The notes under the pieces were generated by a model. That model ran no database searches, was not told the DNA's origin, and saw only the letters and a list, made by a program, of their open reading frames with translations. The position numbers and the translations under genes are program-made. Below are positions 1 through 8,264 of a stretch of DNA of 32,377 nucleotides, piece by piece. Positions within the stretch are counted from its first letter, which is position 1. Each line of letters begins with the position of its first letter. Source of the DNA: an uncultured Bacteroidia bacterium (lineage in GTDB: Bacteria > Bacteroidota > Bacteroidia > Bacteroidales > UBA932); NCBI GenBank assembly GCA_902778855.1, contig CACYZM010000022.1, forward strand, positions 1 to 32,377, given 5' to 3'.

Positions 1-697
1 GTTTCTTTAAAGTTGAACTTACCAGGTTCTTTTTGCACTCTTTAAAGTTACAGACTTTTTTCTTTTACCTATTTGGACACACTTTTTGGGATACTATCCG
101 GAGAGTTATTAATTAACAGATTCTTGTCCCCTAAAACCCTTGTTTATCAAGGTACAAAGGTTGGGCAAACTGCTCATAAAAACCGTTAATGTCAAAGCGC
201 TTACAGTTTCGCCCCCACTACTGTCCGGAGAAATAATCTCCGACAGGTTTTAAGGTATTATAATCTAATAAGTTACCCCGTTTATAAGATATTTCGATTA
301 GACCTCAGTAGATTTGTAGAAAGCGATTAAGCAACTGTCAGCAAGTCATGAACAAGACACGCATATTTGGATAACCATCTGCGACTTCCGTCTGCTCATC
401 ATTGCGAAGAAGCATAATGGGCTTGAACCAAGTCTTCATACTATCTCTTCTATCGGATAGATCCTCTTCAAAAGAGTTAACATGCGTGAAAATATCATCA
501 ACCTTCTTTCCCTATTATTGTCCCGGAGGCAGCGATTGGAAAGCAGCTTACACTATAACGTGAATTATTGATTATTGACAGTTATTCTCATATTATTACC
601 GCTAGCCGTGTTCTAACGGGAAGACATCATTAAACAAACCTAATCCCTATTTATTCTGGGTAAAGACTTTGTAGAGAACTTTCAAATAACAGTTTAA
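1..697. other. AT-rich non-coding stretch beyond the glycosyltransferases
   Basis: There is no intact gene here. The stretch is much more AT-rich than the window from 3600 onward and contains the transposase remnant at about 290-545. A short imperfect inverted repeat (ctgtccggag / ctccgacag) lies around 220-246. The rest shows nothing recognisable. It looks like the eroded flank of an exchanged polysaccharide gene cassette. Confidence 0.5.
290..545 (+). pseudogene. Decayed IS4-like transposase, C-terminal remnant
   Basis: Reading the plus strand in the frame that starts at 302 gives TSVDL, a stop at 317, KAIKQLSASHEQDTHIW, then ITICDFRLLIIAKKHNG and LEPSLHTIS, with another stop at 458 and more matching residues after it. 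This resembles the end of IS4-family DDE transposases common in Bacteroidota, where a WQVELFFKWIKQ-like segment is followed by a TQIWIA-like segment. Two in-frame stops and no intact upstream domain mean it is dead. No terminal inverted repeat was found. The assignment rests on remembered family consensus, so confidence is moderate. Confidence 0.45.
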
Positions 698-1468
698 TCA
701 AATAATGAAAAAATGACAAAAAAGACGATACAGAATCGAATAGAGTTTTTTTGCTATTCTGCTCTTCTTCAACTCATGCAAAGATAGAGAATACTCAAGA
801 TCTTCAACCAAATACGATGGAATTGTTTCACCAAGTATTATTTTTCTTTCTGCCTCAAACAGCAGCTTATGCGTTTGAGAAATACCATTATCTTCCACAA
901 CAGAAATAACATCTGAGATAAAATGTATATTAATATCCTCTCTCAACAGAACTTTTAAAAAAAAGCTCCAGTCAGACGCTATCTTATAGCGCTCGTCATA
1001 CATTCCATACTTGATAAAGAGCTCTCTTTTAATAAATGAAGCTTGATGTGGGAAAGAATAATAATATAATTGAGAGAACGAAAAAGACTGATCCTCATAT
1101 TGATAACTCAACTTTCCACTGCTCTCCGACTCAACTCTTCCAACCATTATTTCTCCTCTTAGCATAGGAACAACCGATTGTAAACAATCATTTTTTAAAT
1201 AATCACCAGAATTCAAAAATAAGAGGTACTCACCTTTAGCAACATTAATTCCTTTATTCATCGCGTTGTAAATACCTCTATCTGACTCGCTTACCCAATA
1301 ATCAATATTATATTGATTTTGTTCTATCAACTCTCGACTCCCGTCAGTAGAGCCTCCATCTATAATAATCCACTCATAAAGGGATCTCTCTTGAGAGAGC
1401 ACACTGTCAATAGTCTTAAGTAGACCGTGAAAATTATTGAGATTGATAGTTATGATTGATATTTTCAT
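698..1468 (-). CDS. Family 2 glycosyltransferase (GT-A fold)
   Basis: A 256-residue protein. It probably transfers a sugar from a nucleotide-sugar donor to a lipid-linked glycan at the cytoplasmic face of the inner membrane; the sugar cannot be told from sequence. It starts with the GT2 strand MKISIITINLNN, has the donor-binding IIIDGGSTDGS segment (about residues 34-44), ESDRGIYNAMNKGI (about 61-74), and LLFLNSGDYL, where NSGD stands in for the usual DxD metal site, as in the WcaA-like subgroup. The C-terminal 60 residues are basic and aromatic-rich, possibly membrane-associated. Its ATG overlaps the stop of the upstream GT4 gene by 4 bases, so the two are probably translationally coupled. 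AT-rich composition matches the GT4 and not the export genes. It is the last gene of the operon. Confidence 0.88.
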   Translation of the reverse strand: MKISIITINLNNFHGLLKTIDSVLSQERSLYEWIIIDGGSTDGSRELIEQNQYNIDYWVSESDRGIYNAMNKGINVAKGEYLLFLNSGDYLKNDCLQSVVPMLRGEIMVGRVESESSGKLSYQYEDQSFSFSQLYYYSFPHQASFIKRELFIKYGMYDERYKIASDWSFFLKVLLREDINIHFISDVISVVEDNGISQTHKLLFEAERKIILGETIPSYLVEDLEYSLSLHELKKSRIAKKLYSILYRLFCHFFII

Positions 1469-2607
1469 TTACTACGAATAACTTTTCGGTACACCTCGGC
1501 CATCTGAATAGCTGATTTTGTCCATGAAAAAAGGCAGAGTCTCTTATTTTGCCTTTCTATCAGTTCCTTTCTGGTTTGAGGAGAATAGTTCCATATCGTT
1601 TCCAACATCTCTTCCAGATTAGAACTCTTATCGCTGATTCTAAAATACACAGCGGCATCTCCAGCTATTTCTGGAAAACAACTAGCATTATTCAACAATA
1701 CTGGACATTCAGCCTTGAACGCCTCTAAGATAGGGAGGCCAAAGCCCTCATAAGCTGAGGGGTAAACAAGGCATACAGCATGATGATAAAAACTACCAAG
1801 ATCCTTCTCCTCAATAAAACAATGAATTATTGACTCCTTCAAATCGAGTTCAGATATTAGTTGCTTTTCTGTTTCCGAAAAATCCGGTCCCGTACATACC
1901 AAATAAACACCCTTATGCCGTTTAAGAAAACCACGGAGATAACGAAGCATCAAACTAAAATTCTTATAAAAACCCCTACTCCCCGGATAGGCAATATACG
2001 GAAATCCGAACATTGGGTCTTTCATAACAAAATAATCTTCGGGAGCACCATGGTAGACTACAGTTATTCTTTCCTCCGGAATCCCCAATAAATTGATTAT
2101 ATCTTTCTTTGAATGATGAGAAACTGTTATTATATGCGCAGCTCGCTTAGATAAATAAGCTTTTTTTTCCTTCTGCCATTCATCCAAACCCTCAAAACGC
2201 TCAGGTATCATATCATGAATGGTTAAAACAAATGGCTTTCCCTTCAAATAAGGCAAGAAATAGTCATCAAAATACGTAGGATGAAAAATATCAAACTCGC
2301 CTTGTTTTAGTAATTCTATACAAAAATTCTTATTGCAATCAGGACAGTATTTAAGATTTCTAAATCGATCAATCCAAAGAAAAAGATGGCCCTTACCCCA
2401 AAAATCCTTCTTGCAAATAAAGTGATTATAAAAATACCCTTTCGGATTAATACCGTCCCAGCCTTGAACATACTTGTTATTGCTCTCTAGTAAGCCTAAT
2501 TGGGCATCAACATCATCTGGTAAATGCTTATATACTTCTGAAAAACAACGCGATACTCCTCCAAAATCTTGTATCGAAAAAGCCTGATGATCAAAAAGAA
2601 CTCTCAT
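1465..2607 (-). CDS. Family 4 glycosyltransferase (GT-B fold)
   Basis: A 380-residue retaining glycosyltransferase for surface polysaccharide assembly; donor and acceptor unknown. The N-terminal acceptor domain opens with MRVLFDHQAFSIQDFGGVSR, a glycine-rich GT4 start. The linker contains VLTIHDMIPERF and AAHIITVSHHSKKDI. The C-terminal donor domain has VYPSAYEGFGLPILEAF (about residues 284-300), which carries the E-x7-E signature, followed by CPVLLNNASCFPEIAGDAA. An unusual cysteine cluster, CPDCNKNFC, sits at about residues 88-96. Both the gene and the 185-base gap to wzt are AT-rich, unlike the export genes. The family call is firm; specificity is open. Confidence 0.9.
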   Translation of the reverse strand: MRVLFDHQAFSIQDFGGVSRCFSEVYKHLPDDVDAQLGLLESNNKYVQGWDGINPKGYFYNHFICKKDFWGKGHLFLWIDRFRNLKYCPDCNKNFCIELLKQGEFDIFHPTYFDDYFLPYLKGKPFVLTIHDMIPERFEGLDEWQKEKKAYLSKRAAHIITVSHHSKKDIINLLGIPEERITVVYHGAPEDYFVMKDPMFGFPYIAYPGSRGFYKNFSLMLRYLRGFLKRHKGVYLVCTGPDFSETEKQLISELDLKESIIHCFIEEKDLGSFYHHAVCLVYPSAYEGFGLPILEAFKAECPVLLNNASCFPEIAGDAAVYFRISDKSSNLEEMLETIWNYSPQTRKELIERQNKRLCLFSWTKSAIQMAEVYRKVIRSK

Positions 2608-2792
2608 TGTCTTTTTTATCTAGAAGATTAATACAATCTAAGAGTGACCAGGAAAAGAAACCCCCTGTCAGTTGCTTAATCAGATGATACTGCTATAAGT
2701 ATGCCTGACAATTGTATCCTTACATTTAGGAAGATACCATTAATATTGTAAGCGGAAATAATAATACTTACTAAACCTTTTGGTATTAATAT

Positions 2793-4064
2793 TTATTCAT
2801 CCGATTCCAGTCCAATTAAACCTTCATGTGCAAGATACAATGTCCGAGCAAATTCATTGTAGAAACCTTCGATATGTAAAGTACAGCAATTTCGTACCCG
2901 CAAATAATCTTGTATCATCGGCTGATGGATATCCAAATCAATGATATAATCCCCGTCAGCCAGATACTTTGGCAAGCGAATATGTTTAGCAATCTCAAAC
3001 GGGCCTACTTTGACATCAATTAACTTACCTTTATATCTCCCTTCCACTAACGCTGCCATCGGGGTGCCGTCCGTTTTCTTTAAAATAAACTTTACTTCAC
3101 ATTTCATCGCTTCCCGAGTGATGCCGCAAATAACAACATCTAGATATTGTTGATGAGGATGTAAGGATGTTTGATTTGCAGTCGTACCATTTATTAGGAT
3201 TTCATTAATGTTGATATAATCTTTCTTATAAGTAATACTATCTGCGATGAGTTTGTCTTCGACTAAAAAGCTGCCGCTAATGTAATGGTCTACTGCGTCA
3301 TTGACTTCCCCATCAAACACCATCCCCCCATTCTCCAACACCACCCCCCTCTGACACAAACTCCTCACCGCCGCCATATTGTGACTCACAAACAACACCG
3401 TCCGTCCCTCTCCCCGCGAAACATCCTGCATCTTCCCGATGGCCTTCTTCTGGAACTCAGCATCGCCAACAGCCAGAACCTCATCAACCACCAAAATCTC
3501 CGGTTCCAAAAACGCAGCAACAGCGAAACCCAACCGCACAGTCATGCCGGAAGAGTAGCGCTTGACAGGGGTGTCGAGGTAGCGCTCGACGCCGGCGAAG
3601 TCGACGATGGCGTCGAGTTTACGCGAGATTTCGGCGCGGGTCATGCCCATGATGGCGCCATTCATATAGATGTTTTCGCGGCCGGTCATTTCCTGGTGGA
3701 AGCCGGTGCCGACTTCGAGCAGGGAAGCGATGCGGCCCTTCGCGCGGATGACGCCAGTCGTTGGGGCAGTAACGCGCGAGAGGAGTTTGAGCAAGGTACT
3801 CTTGCCGGCGCCGTTCTTGCCGATGATTCCCACGACCTCACCCTGCTTCACATCGAAGTTGATGTCGCGCAGGGCCCACACAAAATCGGAGTTGCCGCGG
3901 TGCGCCCGGTCGTTCGTCTCGCCGATACGCAGATACGGATCTTCCTTGCGCAGGATTTTCGTCTGCCACCAGCGGTTCAGGTCGTGCGACAGCGTACCTG
4001 TGCCCACGGAACCCAGGTGGTAGAGTTTCCCGACATTTTCAAACTGAATGGCGATATCCGACAT
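2793..4064 (-). CDS. wzt: Polysaccharide ABC exporter ATP-binding subunit, Wzt type with C-terminal cargo domain
   Basis: A 423-residue ATPase that powers export of a finished lipid-linked polysaccharide across the inner membrane with the Wzm-like permease encoded just upstream (1-base gap). The nucleotide-binding domain (about residues 1-262) has Walker A GKNGAGKST (82-90), the signature YSSGM (170-174), Walker B ILVVDE (190-195) and the switch histidine in VSHNM (H228). The remaining 160 residues match the position and length of a Wzt C-terminal carbohydrate-binding domain, which in known systems recognises the glycan's end modification. The ATPase part is GC-rich with codon use like the rest of the operon. 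The C-terminal part (about 2793-3280) is AT-rich like the glycosyltransferases, suggesting a recombination joint inside the gene. Confidence 0.92.
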   Translation of the reverse strand: MSDIAIQFENVGKLYHLGSVGTGTLSHDLNRWWQTKILRKEDPYLRIGETNDRAHRGNSDFVWALRDINFDVKQGEVVGIIGKNGAGKSTLLKLLSRVTAPTTGVIRAKGRIASLLEVGTGFHQEMTGRENIYMNGAIMGMTRAEISRKLDAIVDFAGVERYLDTPVKRYSSGMTVRLGFAVAAFLEPEILVVDEVLAVGDAEFQKKAIGKMQDVSRGEGRTVLFVSHNMAAVRSLCQRGVVLENGGMVFDGEVNDAVDHYISGSFLVEDKLIADSITYKKDYININEILINGTTANQTSLHPHQQYLDVVICGITREAMKCEVKFILKKTDGTPMAALVEGRYKGKLIDVKVGPFEIAKHIRLPKYLADGDYIIDLDIHQPMIQDYLRVRNCCTLHIEGFYNEFARTLYLAHEGLIGLESDE

Positions 4065-4065
4065 T

Positions 4066-4908
4066 TTATACTGTATCCATAAAATTGCGCTCCACGCGGT
4101 TGAACACGATGAGCGAGATGAACAGCATCACCAGCATAAACACCGTGCTATAAAGCAGTCCACCCCACGACAGGGTGCCGCAGCCCAGGCAGCCGTACTT
4201 GAAGGCCTCGAAAATCGGCGTCAGCGGATTGAGTTCCAAAGCGGTGCGGATGCGACCCGTCGCAGCGCTGAGCGGATAGATGATCGGCGTGGCGTACATA
4301 AAGAGCTGGAGCCCGAAGGCGACCAGGAACTTTAGGTCGCGATATTTGGAGGTAACCGAAGAGATGATCAGGCCCCAGGAGAGGGCGTGGAAAGCCAGCA
4401 ACAGCACAAGGAACGGGAACAGCAGCAACGCAGGGCGAATCGGCAACTGCACACCCGCAATCCGATAGCCGATATAGACCAGAATGAAAAGCACCAGTTG
4501 GATCAGCAGTTTCAACAGATTGGAGGTCAGGCCAGCCAACGGCACCACCAGCCGCGGGAAATAGACCTTCCCGAATACCGAAGCATTGTTGGTAAACACA
4601 TTCGACGAAGCGTTGAACGAATCGCTGAAATAGTTCCACAGCATAATGCCCGACAGGTAGAACAACGGCTGCGGCGCGCCGTCCGTTGAAATCTTCGCCA
4701 AGCCGCCGAACACGAACATATACATAATCGTGGTCAGTACCGGCTGGATCAGGAACCAAAGCGGACCCAGAATCGTCTGCTTGTAGAACGTGACAATGTC
4801 GCGCCGGACATACATATACCACAAGTCGCGGTAGCGCCACAGGCCCTTCAGGTCGAGGTCCAGCAGTCGCTTCTTCGGTTTGATGACCAGGGTCCAGTCG
4901 TCCGTCAT
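4066..4908 (-). CDS. wzm: Polysaccharide ABC exporter permease, Wzm type (ABC-2 family)
   Basis: A 280-residue inner-membrane protein with about six transmembrane helices. It forms the channel through which Wzt drives the lipid-linked glycan. The N-terminus carries the cytoplasmic LKGLWRYRDLWYMYVRRDI segment typical of O-antigen/teichoic-acid ABC-2 permeases, followed by YKQTILGPLWFLIQPVLTT. Conserved family segments PLAGLTSNLLKLLIQ and ELNPLTPIFEAFKYG (the loop before the last helix) are visible. It lies 3 bases after the autokinase gene and 1 base before wzt. The composition is GC-rich, like the conserved half of the locus. A complete exporter of this type implies an ABC-dependent rather than a Wzx/Wzy-dependent pathway, at least for this glycan. 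Confidence 0.93.
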   Translation of the reverse strand: MTDDWTLVIKPKKRLLDLDLKGLWRYRDLWYMYVRRDIVTFYKQTILGPLWFLIQPVLTTIMYMFVFGGLAKISTDGAPQPLFYLSGIMLWNYFSDSFNASSNVFTNNASVFGKVYFPRLVVPLAGLTSNLLKLLIQLVLFILVYIGYRIAGVQLPIRPALLLFPFLVLLLAFHALSWGLIISSVTSKYRDLKFLVAFGLQLFMYATPIIYPLSAATGRIRTALELNPLTPIFEAFKYGCLGCGTLSWGGLLYSTVFMLVMLFISLIVFNRVERNFMDTV

Positions 4909-4911
4909 CGC

Positions 4912-7299
4912 TTATTTGGCGTAGCCGTATTTTTGGTAACCGTACTTGTGATAGCCGTATTTATGATAGCCATAATGACCCGAAGCCAAGTCGGTGCCAT
5001 TGAGGATAATGGTCAGGTTGTTATAGCGTTTCTCGTCGTACCATTGCTGAATTTCAGGCAGCAGGGAGCGCTCCAGCATCTTGGCGCGAATCACGAAGAG
5101 GGTCAAGTCGACATACCGATTGATAATCGCAGCGTCGGCCACCATCTCTACAGGCGGACAGTCGATGAACACATAGTCGTACTGTTCGCGAACCGTTTCA
5201 ATCAACTGCGCAAAACGCTGGGTATAGAGAAGTTCCGAAGGGTTGGGCGGCAACGTGCCGCATGGCAGGACATCCACTTTGCCAAGCGGAACAATCATAC
5301 TTTGCACATCATCCTTCTTGCCGCTCAAGTAACCCGAGATGCCGTCGGAGGGGCTACCCACATAGCTGGAAAGCGAGCCTTTGCGCAAATCGAGATCGAT
5401 GGCCAGCACTTTTTTGTCCTTGAGGCCGACCGCCGTTGAAAGGTTGGCCGAGATGAAAGTCTTACCGCTGCCAGGGGTCAGCGAAGTCAGCATCACGACC
5501 TTATGTGCGGCATCGAAGCCCAGCAGGAACTCCAGGTTGGAGCGGACCACGCGGAAGGCTTCGTTCATGATGTCGCGGTTTTTCTCTGCCACGAGTACCT
5601 CCGGGGTCTGAGTCATCTTCGGTTGTTTCTGCCAGAACCATTTCTTCTTTCCACCTGCCAGCGGAATCTCGCCGGCAAACGGGACTGTGAGTTGTTTCAG
5701 GTCTTCACGACCCTGCACGGAAGTCTTGAACATCTCCCGCAGTGCCAGAACGGCGGCAGGGATGGCCAGGCCCAGCAGCAAAGCGTACAAATAGATGGTC
5801 TTGGCCACCGGCTCTACGGGTTTCCAGCTGCCGTGCGCCGGCTCGATGAGTTGCGTGTTATAGGCGGTGAACGCCTGCGAGAGTTCGTTCTCCTCCCGCT
5901 TCTGGAGCAGGAACAGATAGAGCTCTTCCTTGACTTTCTGTTGACGTTCCACCGAGAGAAGGTACTTCTCCTGCTGCGGGGCAGTAGCCACACGACTGAC
6001 GGCCTGCTTGCGCGTGGCTTGCAAGGCTCGCTGCTGATTTTGGAGCAATGCAATCTCTCCATTCAGAGCTTCGGTGATTGAGGCGCGGAGCGTAGCGAGC
6101 TGTTTGTTCAGGTCGGCTACGAGCGGGTTGCGGGTGGAAGTGTAGGCTAGGTGGTTGTTGCGCTGCAGCAGCAGCGTGTTGTATTCCGCAATCTTTTGCA
6201 CGATAACCCCGTTCCCGATGCCCGAATTGAAAGGAATCTGCTGGGAATCATCCTGGTTGCTCACCAGGTAGTCATGAACCATGCGCAGCTGATGAATCTG
6301 GTTTTCCAGCACAGCGCTCTGTTGCTCCGACTCATTGGCCTGTGACAGGGCCATGGCTCCGGACGAACCCGGATCGAGAATCAGGTTCGACGACTTGTAG
6401 TCGGAGATATCCTGCTCCACGCTGCCCAGTTCCCGCTCAATGACGGCCAGTCGCTCGCGGATGAATTCGTTGGTGCTGACAATCTGACGGTTGCGTTGCT
6501 GCATCCACTTCTCGTTATAGACCGTCACGAGCGTATTGAGCACATCCTCCGCACGCTGGGGCGACACATCGCGGAAACCGATGTCGATAATCGAAGAGTT
6601 GTTGCCGCGCAATTGCGGGGAAATGCGGTTGCGCACATTGTTGGTCTGCGCATCAAAACCCGTGCGTTTGACGTTCAGTTTGCAATGGGCTCCCTCCTTA
6701 TAGTAAGGCGAACCCACGATCGCCAGACGTCCGATCGGGGTCTCTATCGTATCGCCGAGCCGGGCGCTACACTCGTCGGAAAACACCTCTTTCCCCCGCC
6801 GCAGGTCAGCGACCGTTACTGTGCTATCGGCTTGCAGCGCAACTATCAGCGAAGCATTTTCCTGGTCGTTGATGTCGAGGAAATGCACCTGCAAGGGCAG
6901 GTCTCTGCCATACATCACCGGATCATAGAACTTGCCATCCCGGGAATAATCGACGTCGAGTTGCAGACGCCTTACCACTTCATCGACCACGACGCCCGAA
7001 TTGAGCATCAACAGTTCGTTGGTCAGGTTAGTGGAGGTCTGCGAAAGGCCCAGTTCCTTGAACATGGCTTCCGTGCCGGCCGATTCCTTGTTATCCTTCA
7101 CCATGATCGAGGCGGTGCGCAAATACACGGGGCGCTTATGCACGGTCAAATAAAAACCGATGGCAAAGGCCAGAGCCAGTGAAATGGCAAACCAATACCA
7201 ATTGCGCAGCACCAAAGCCAGGATGTCTTTGATCATGACGGCCGCGCTGCCGCTTTTCCGGGCGGAAGGTGCCGTCGTACGAATGATTTCTCTGTCCAT
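4912..7299 (-). CDS. Wzc-like polysaccharide co-polymerase and tyrosine autokinase
   Basis: A 795-residue bacterial tyrosine kinase of the inner membrane that governs surface glycan export and chain length. Order: N-terminal membrane helix (about residues 30-50, ALVLRNWYWFAISLALAFAIGF), Wzz-type periplasmic domain, long coiled-coil region (about 265-470), a second helix (about 510-530), then the cytoplasmic BY-kinase domain. The kinase has Walker A SLTPGSGKT (catalytic K613), Walker A' VLAIDLDLRKG and Walker B YVFIDCPP. The tail is a tyrosine cluster of four near-identical YGYxK units, the expected autophosphorylation site. In characterised systems phosphorylation in trans and removal by a low-molecular-weight phosphatase regulate export; no phosphatase gene is in this window. 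It lies 8 bases after the Wza-like gene. Confidence 0.93.
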   Translation of the reverse strand: MDREIIRTTAPSARKSGSAAVMIKDILALVLRNWYWFAISLALAFAIGFYLTVHKRPVYLRTASIMVKDNKESAGTEAMFKELGLSQTSTNLTNELLMLNSGVVVDEVVRRLQLDVDYSRDGKFYDPVMYGRDLPLQVHFLDINDQENASLIVALQADSTVTVADLRRGKEVFSDECSARLGDTIETPIGRLAIVGSPYYKEGAHCKLNVKRTGFDAQTNNVRNRISPQLRGNNSSIIDIGFRDVSPQRAEDVLNTLVTVYNEKWMQQRNRQIVSTNEFIRERLAVIERELGSVEQDISDYKSSNLILDPGSSGAMALSQANESEQQSAVLENQIHQLRMVHDYLVSNQDDSQQIPFNSGIGNGVIVQKIAEYNTLLLQRNNHLAYTSTRNPLVADLNKQLATLRASITEALNGEIALLQNQQRALQATRKQAVSRVATAPQQEKYLLSVERQQKVKEELYLFLLQKREENELSQAFTAYNTQLIEPAHGSWKPVEPVAKTIYLYALLLGLAIPAAVLALREMFKTSVQGREDLKQLTVPFAGEIPLAGGKKKWFWQKQPKMTQTPEVLVAEKNRDIMNEAFRVVRSNLEFLLGFDAAHKVVMLTSLTPGSGKTFISANLSTAVGLKDKKVLAIDLDLRKGSLSSYVGSPSDGISGYLSGKKDDVQSMIVPLGKVDVLPCGTLPPNPSELLYTQRFAQLIETVREQYDYVFIDCPPVEMVADAAIINRYVDLTLFVIRAKMLERSLLPEIQQWYDEKRYNNLTIILNGTDLASGHYGYHKYGYHKYGYQKYGYAK

Positions 7300-7307
7300 A
7301 ATTTATC

Positions 7308-8123
7308 TTACTTTGCGGGGGCGGGCCAGAAATGAGCCACCAGCGTCACCAAAGAGACCAGCAGCGAGGGAATCGACACCCAGAACCCGAAAGAGTGGAA
7401 ATAGGTGGCGTTCACGTCCGACTGATACTGGCGCTTCTTGTTGGGCTCCACGTAGATCAGGTCGTTCTGCTGGATATAATAAACGGGGGAATTGTACACG
7501 CTTTCGGTCTTGGTCAAGTCAATGGAGTACGCGTGCTGGGTTCCGTTCTCTGTACGGAGAACCAGCACATTCTCACGCTTGCCGTCGATGGTCAAGTCGC
7601 CGGCCAGGGACAGTGCCTCGAGAATGGTAATCTGGTCGGTCGGAATCTCAATGCGGCCGCGGCGGCCCGTTTCTCCGAGAACCGAGAACGAAAGCCCGGC
7701 ATACTCCACGATTACCGTAGGGTCGAGCAGCATCTTCGATTCCAACAGTTTGTATTTGACCAGGTCGGCCACTTCCAAGCGGTTGAGTCCGGCCACGTGG
7801 ACAGGGCCCAGCGTCGGCATCTCGATGTCCCCTTTCGGATCGACGGTATAATACCGGTATCCGCGGTCGTTGCCAGCGCCGTAATTGTTGTTGACAGTCG
7901 TCAGGTTGAAGAGGTCGGCCAGCTCGCGGTCCCGGCTGAAGACATTGATCTGCAAGCGGTCTCCAGGCTTCAGTGTGAGTTGCTGGGGTTCCTGCACCTG
8001 CATAGGCACATCTCGCTGAAGGTCTTGCAGATAGCTCACCTGTGCCGTCTCTGCGCAGGCAACAAGCAAGAACATCGCCAGAGCGGATAGGCCAATGGCG
8101 GACATTCGGCCAAGATTATTCAT
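7308..8123 (-). CDS. Wza-like polysaccharide export outer-membrane lipoprotein
   Basis: A 271-residue protein predicted to form the outer-membrane export channel. The signal peptide ends in a lipobox LLVAC (C23). Then come a Poly_export domain (about residues 45-135, with LKPGDRLQINVFSRD and YTVDPKGDIEMPTLGPVHVAG) and a SLBB-type domain (about 140-215, with FSVLGETGRRGRIEIP and ILEALSLAGDL). The C-terminal FGFWVSIPSLLVSLVTLVAHF looks like a hydrophobic segment, consistent with the amphipathic/barrel-forming end of Wza-type proteins. It is the first structural gene after upxY, preceded by a 117-base leader, and is followed by the autokinase after 8 bases. Its partner is the autokinase across the periplasm. 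Confidence 0.92.
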   Translation of the reverse strand: MNNLGRMSAIGLSALAMFLLVACAETAQVSYLQDLQRDVPMQVQEPQQLTLKPGDRLQINVFSRDRELADLFNLTTVNNNYGAGNDRGYRYYTVDPKGDIEMPTLGPVHVAGLNRLEVADLVKYKLLESKMLLDPTVIVEYAGLSFSVLGETGRRGRIEIPTDQITILEALSLAGDLTIDGKRENVLVLRTENGTQHAYSIDLTKTESVYNSPVYYIQQNDLIYVEPNKKRQYQSDVNATYFHSFGFWVSIPSLLVSLVTLVAHFWPAPAK

Positions 8124-8240
8124 ACTGCAATCTTTTGAAAATCAATAAAAAAGCTACGCTGACAGTCTTGCAGGGCAAAACCGCGGCTTCGCAAGGGAAA
8201 AGCGGCTATGGAAAAAACCGCTCATATTCTTGCAAAAATA
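8124..8240 (-). promoter_or_regulatory. 117-base leader between upxY and the export genes
   Basis: On the minus strand this stretch begins at the upxY stop with TATTTTTG, then holds AGCGG and GCCGCT arms (about 8202-8222) followed by a short T run. A second GCCGCGG segment could pair alternatively with the first arm, and another T run lies near 8147-8152. This layout could be an attenuator on which UpxY acts. The hairpins are short, so this is a hypothesis drawn from the sequence and from what UpxY proteins do. Confidence 0.3.
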
Positions 8241-8264
8241 TCAAAAAAGTTGGATTTTTTCAAG
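8233..8264 (-). promoter_or_regulatory. Possible internal promoter for the export genes
   Basis: On the minus strand CTTG (8261-8264), a 20-base spacer and TATTTTTG (8233-8240) match the Bacteroidota consensus in all but one base. The site overlaps the end of upxY. It would allow transcription of the export genes with a leader of about 100 bases, independent of the upxY promoter. Confidence 0.4.

Noticed and set aside
2608-2792. Possible small gene or RNA between wzt and the GT4 gene
   Set aside because: It is AT-rich with stops in all frames and no stable hairpin or clear promoter.
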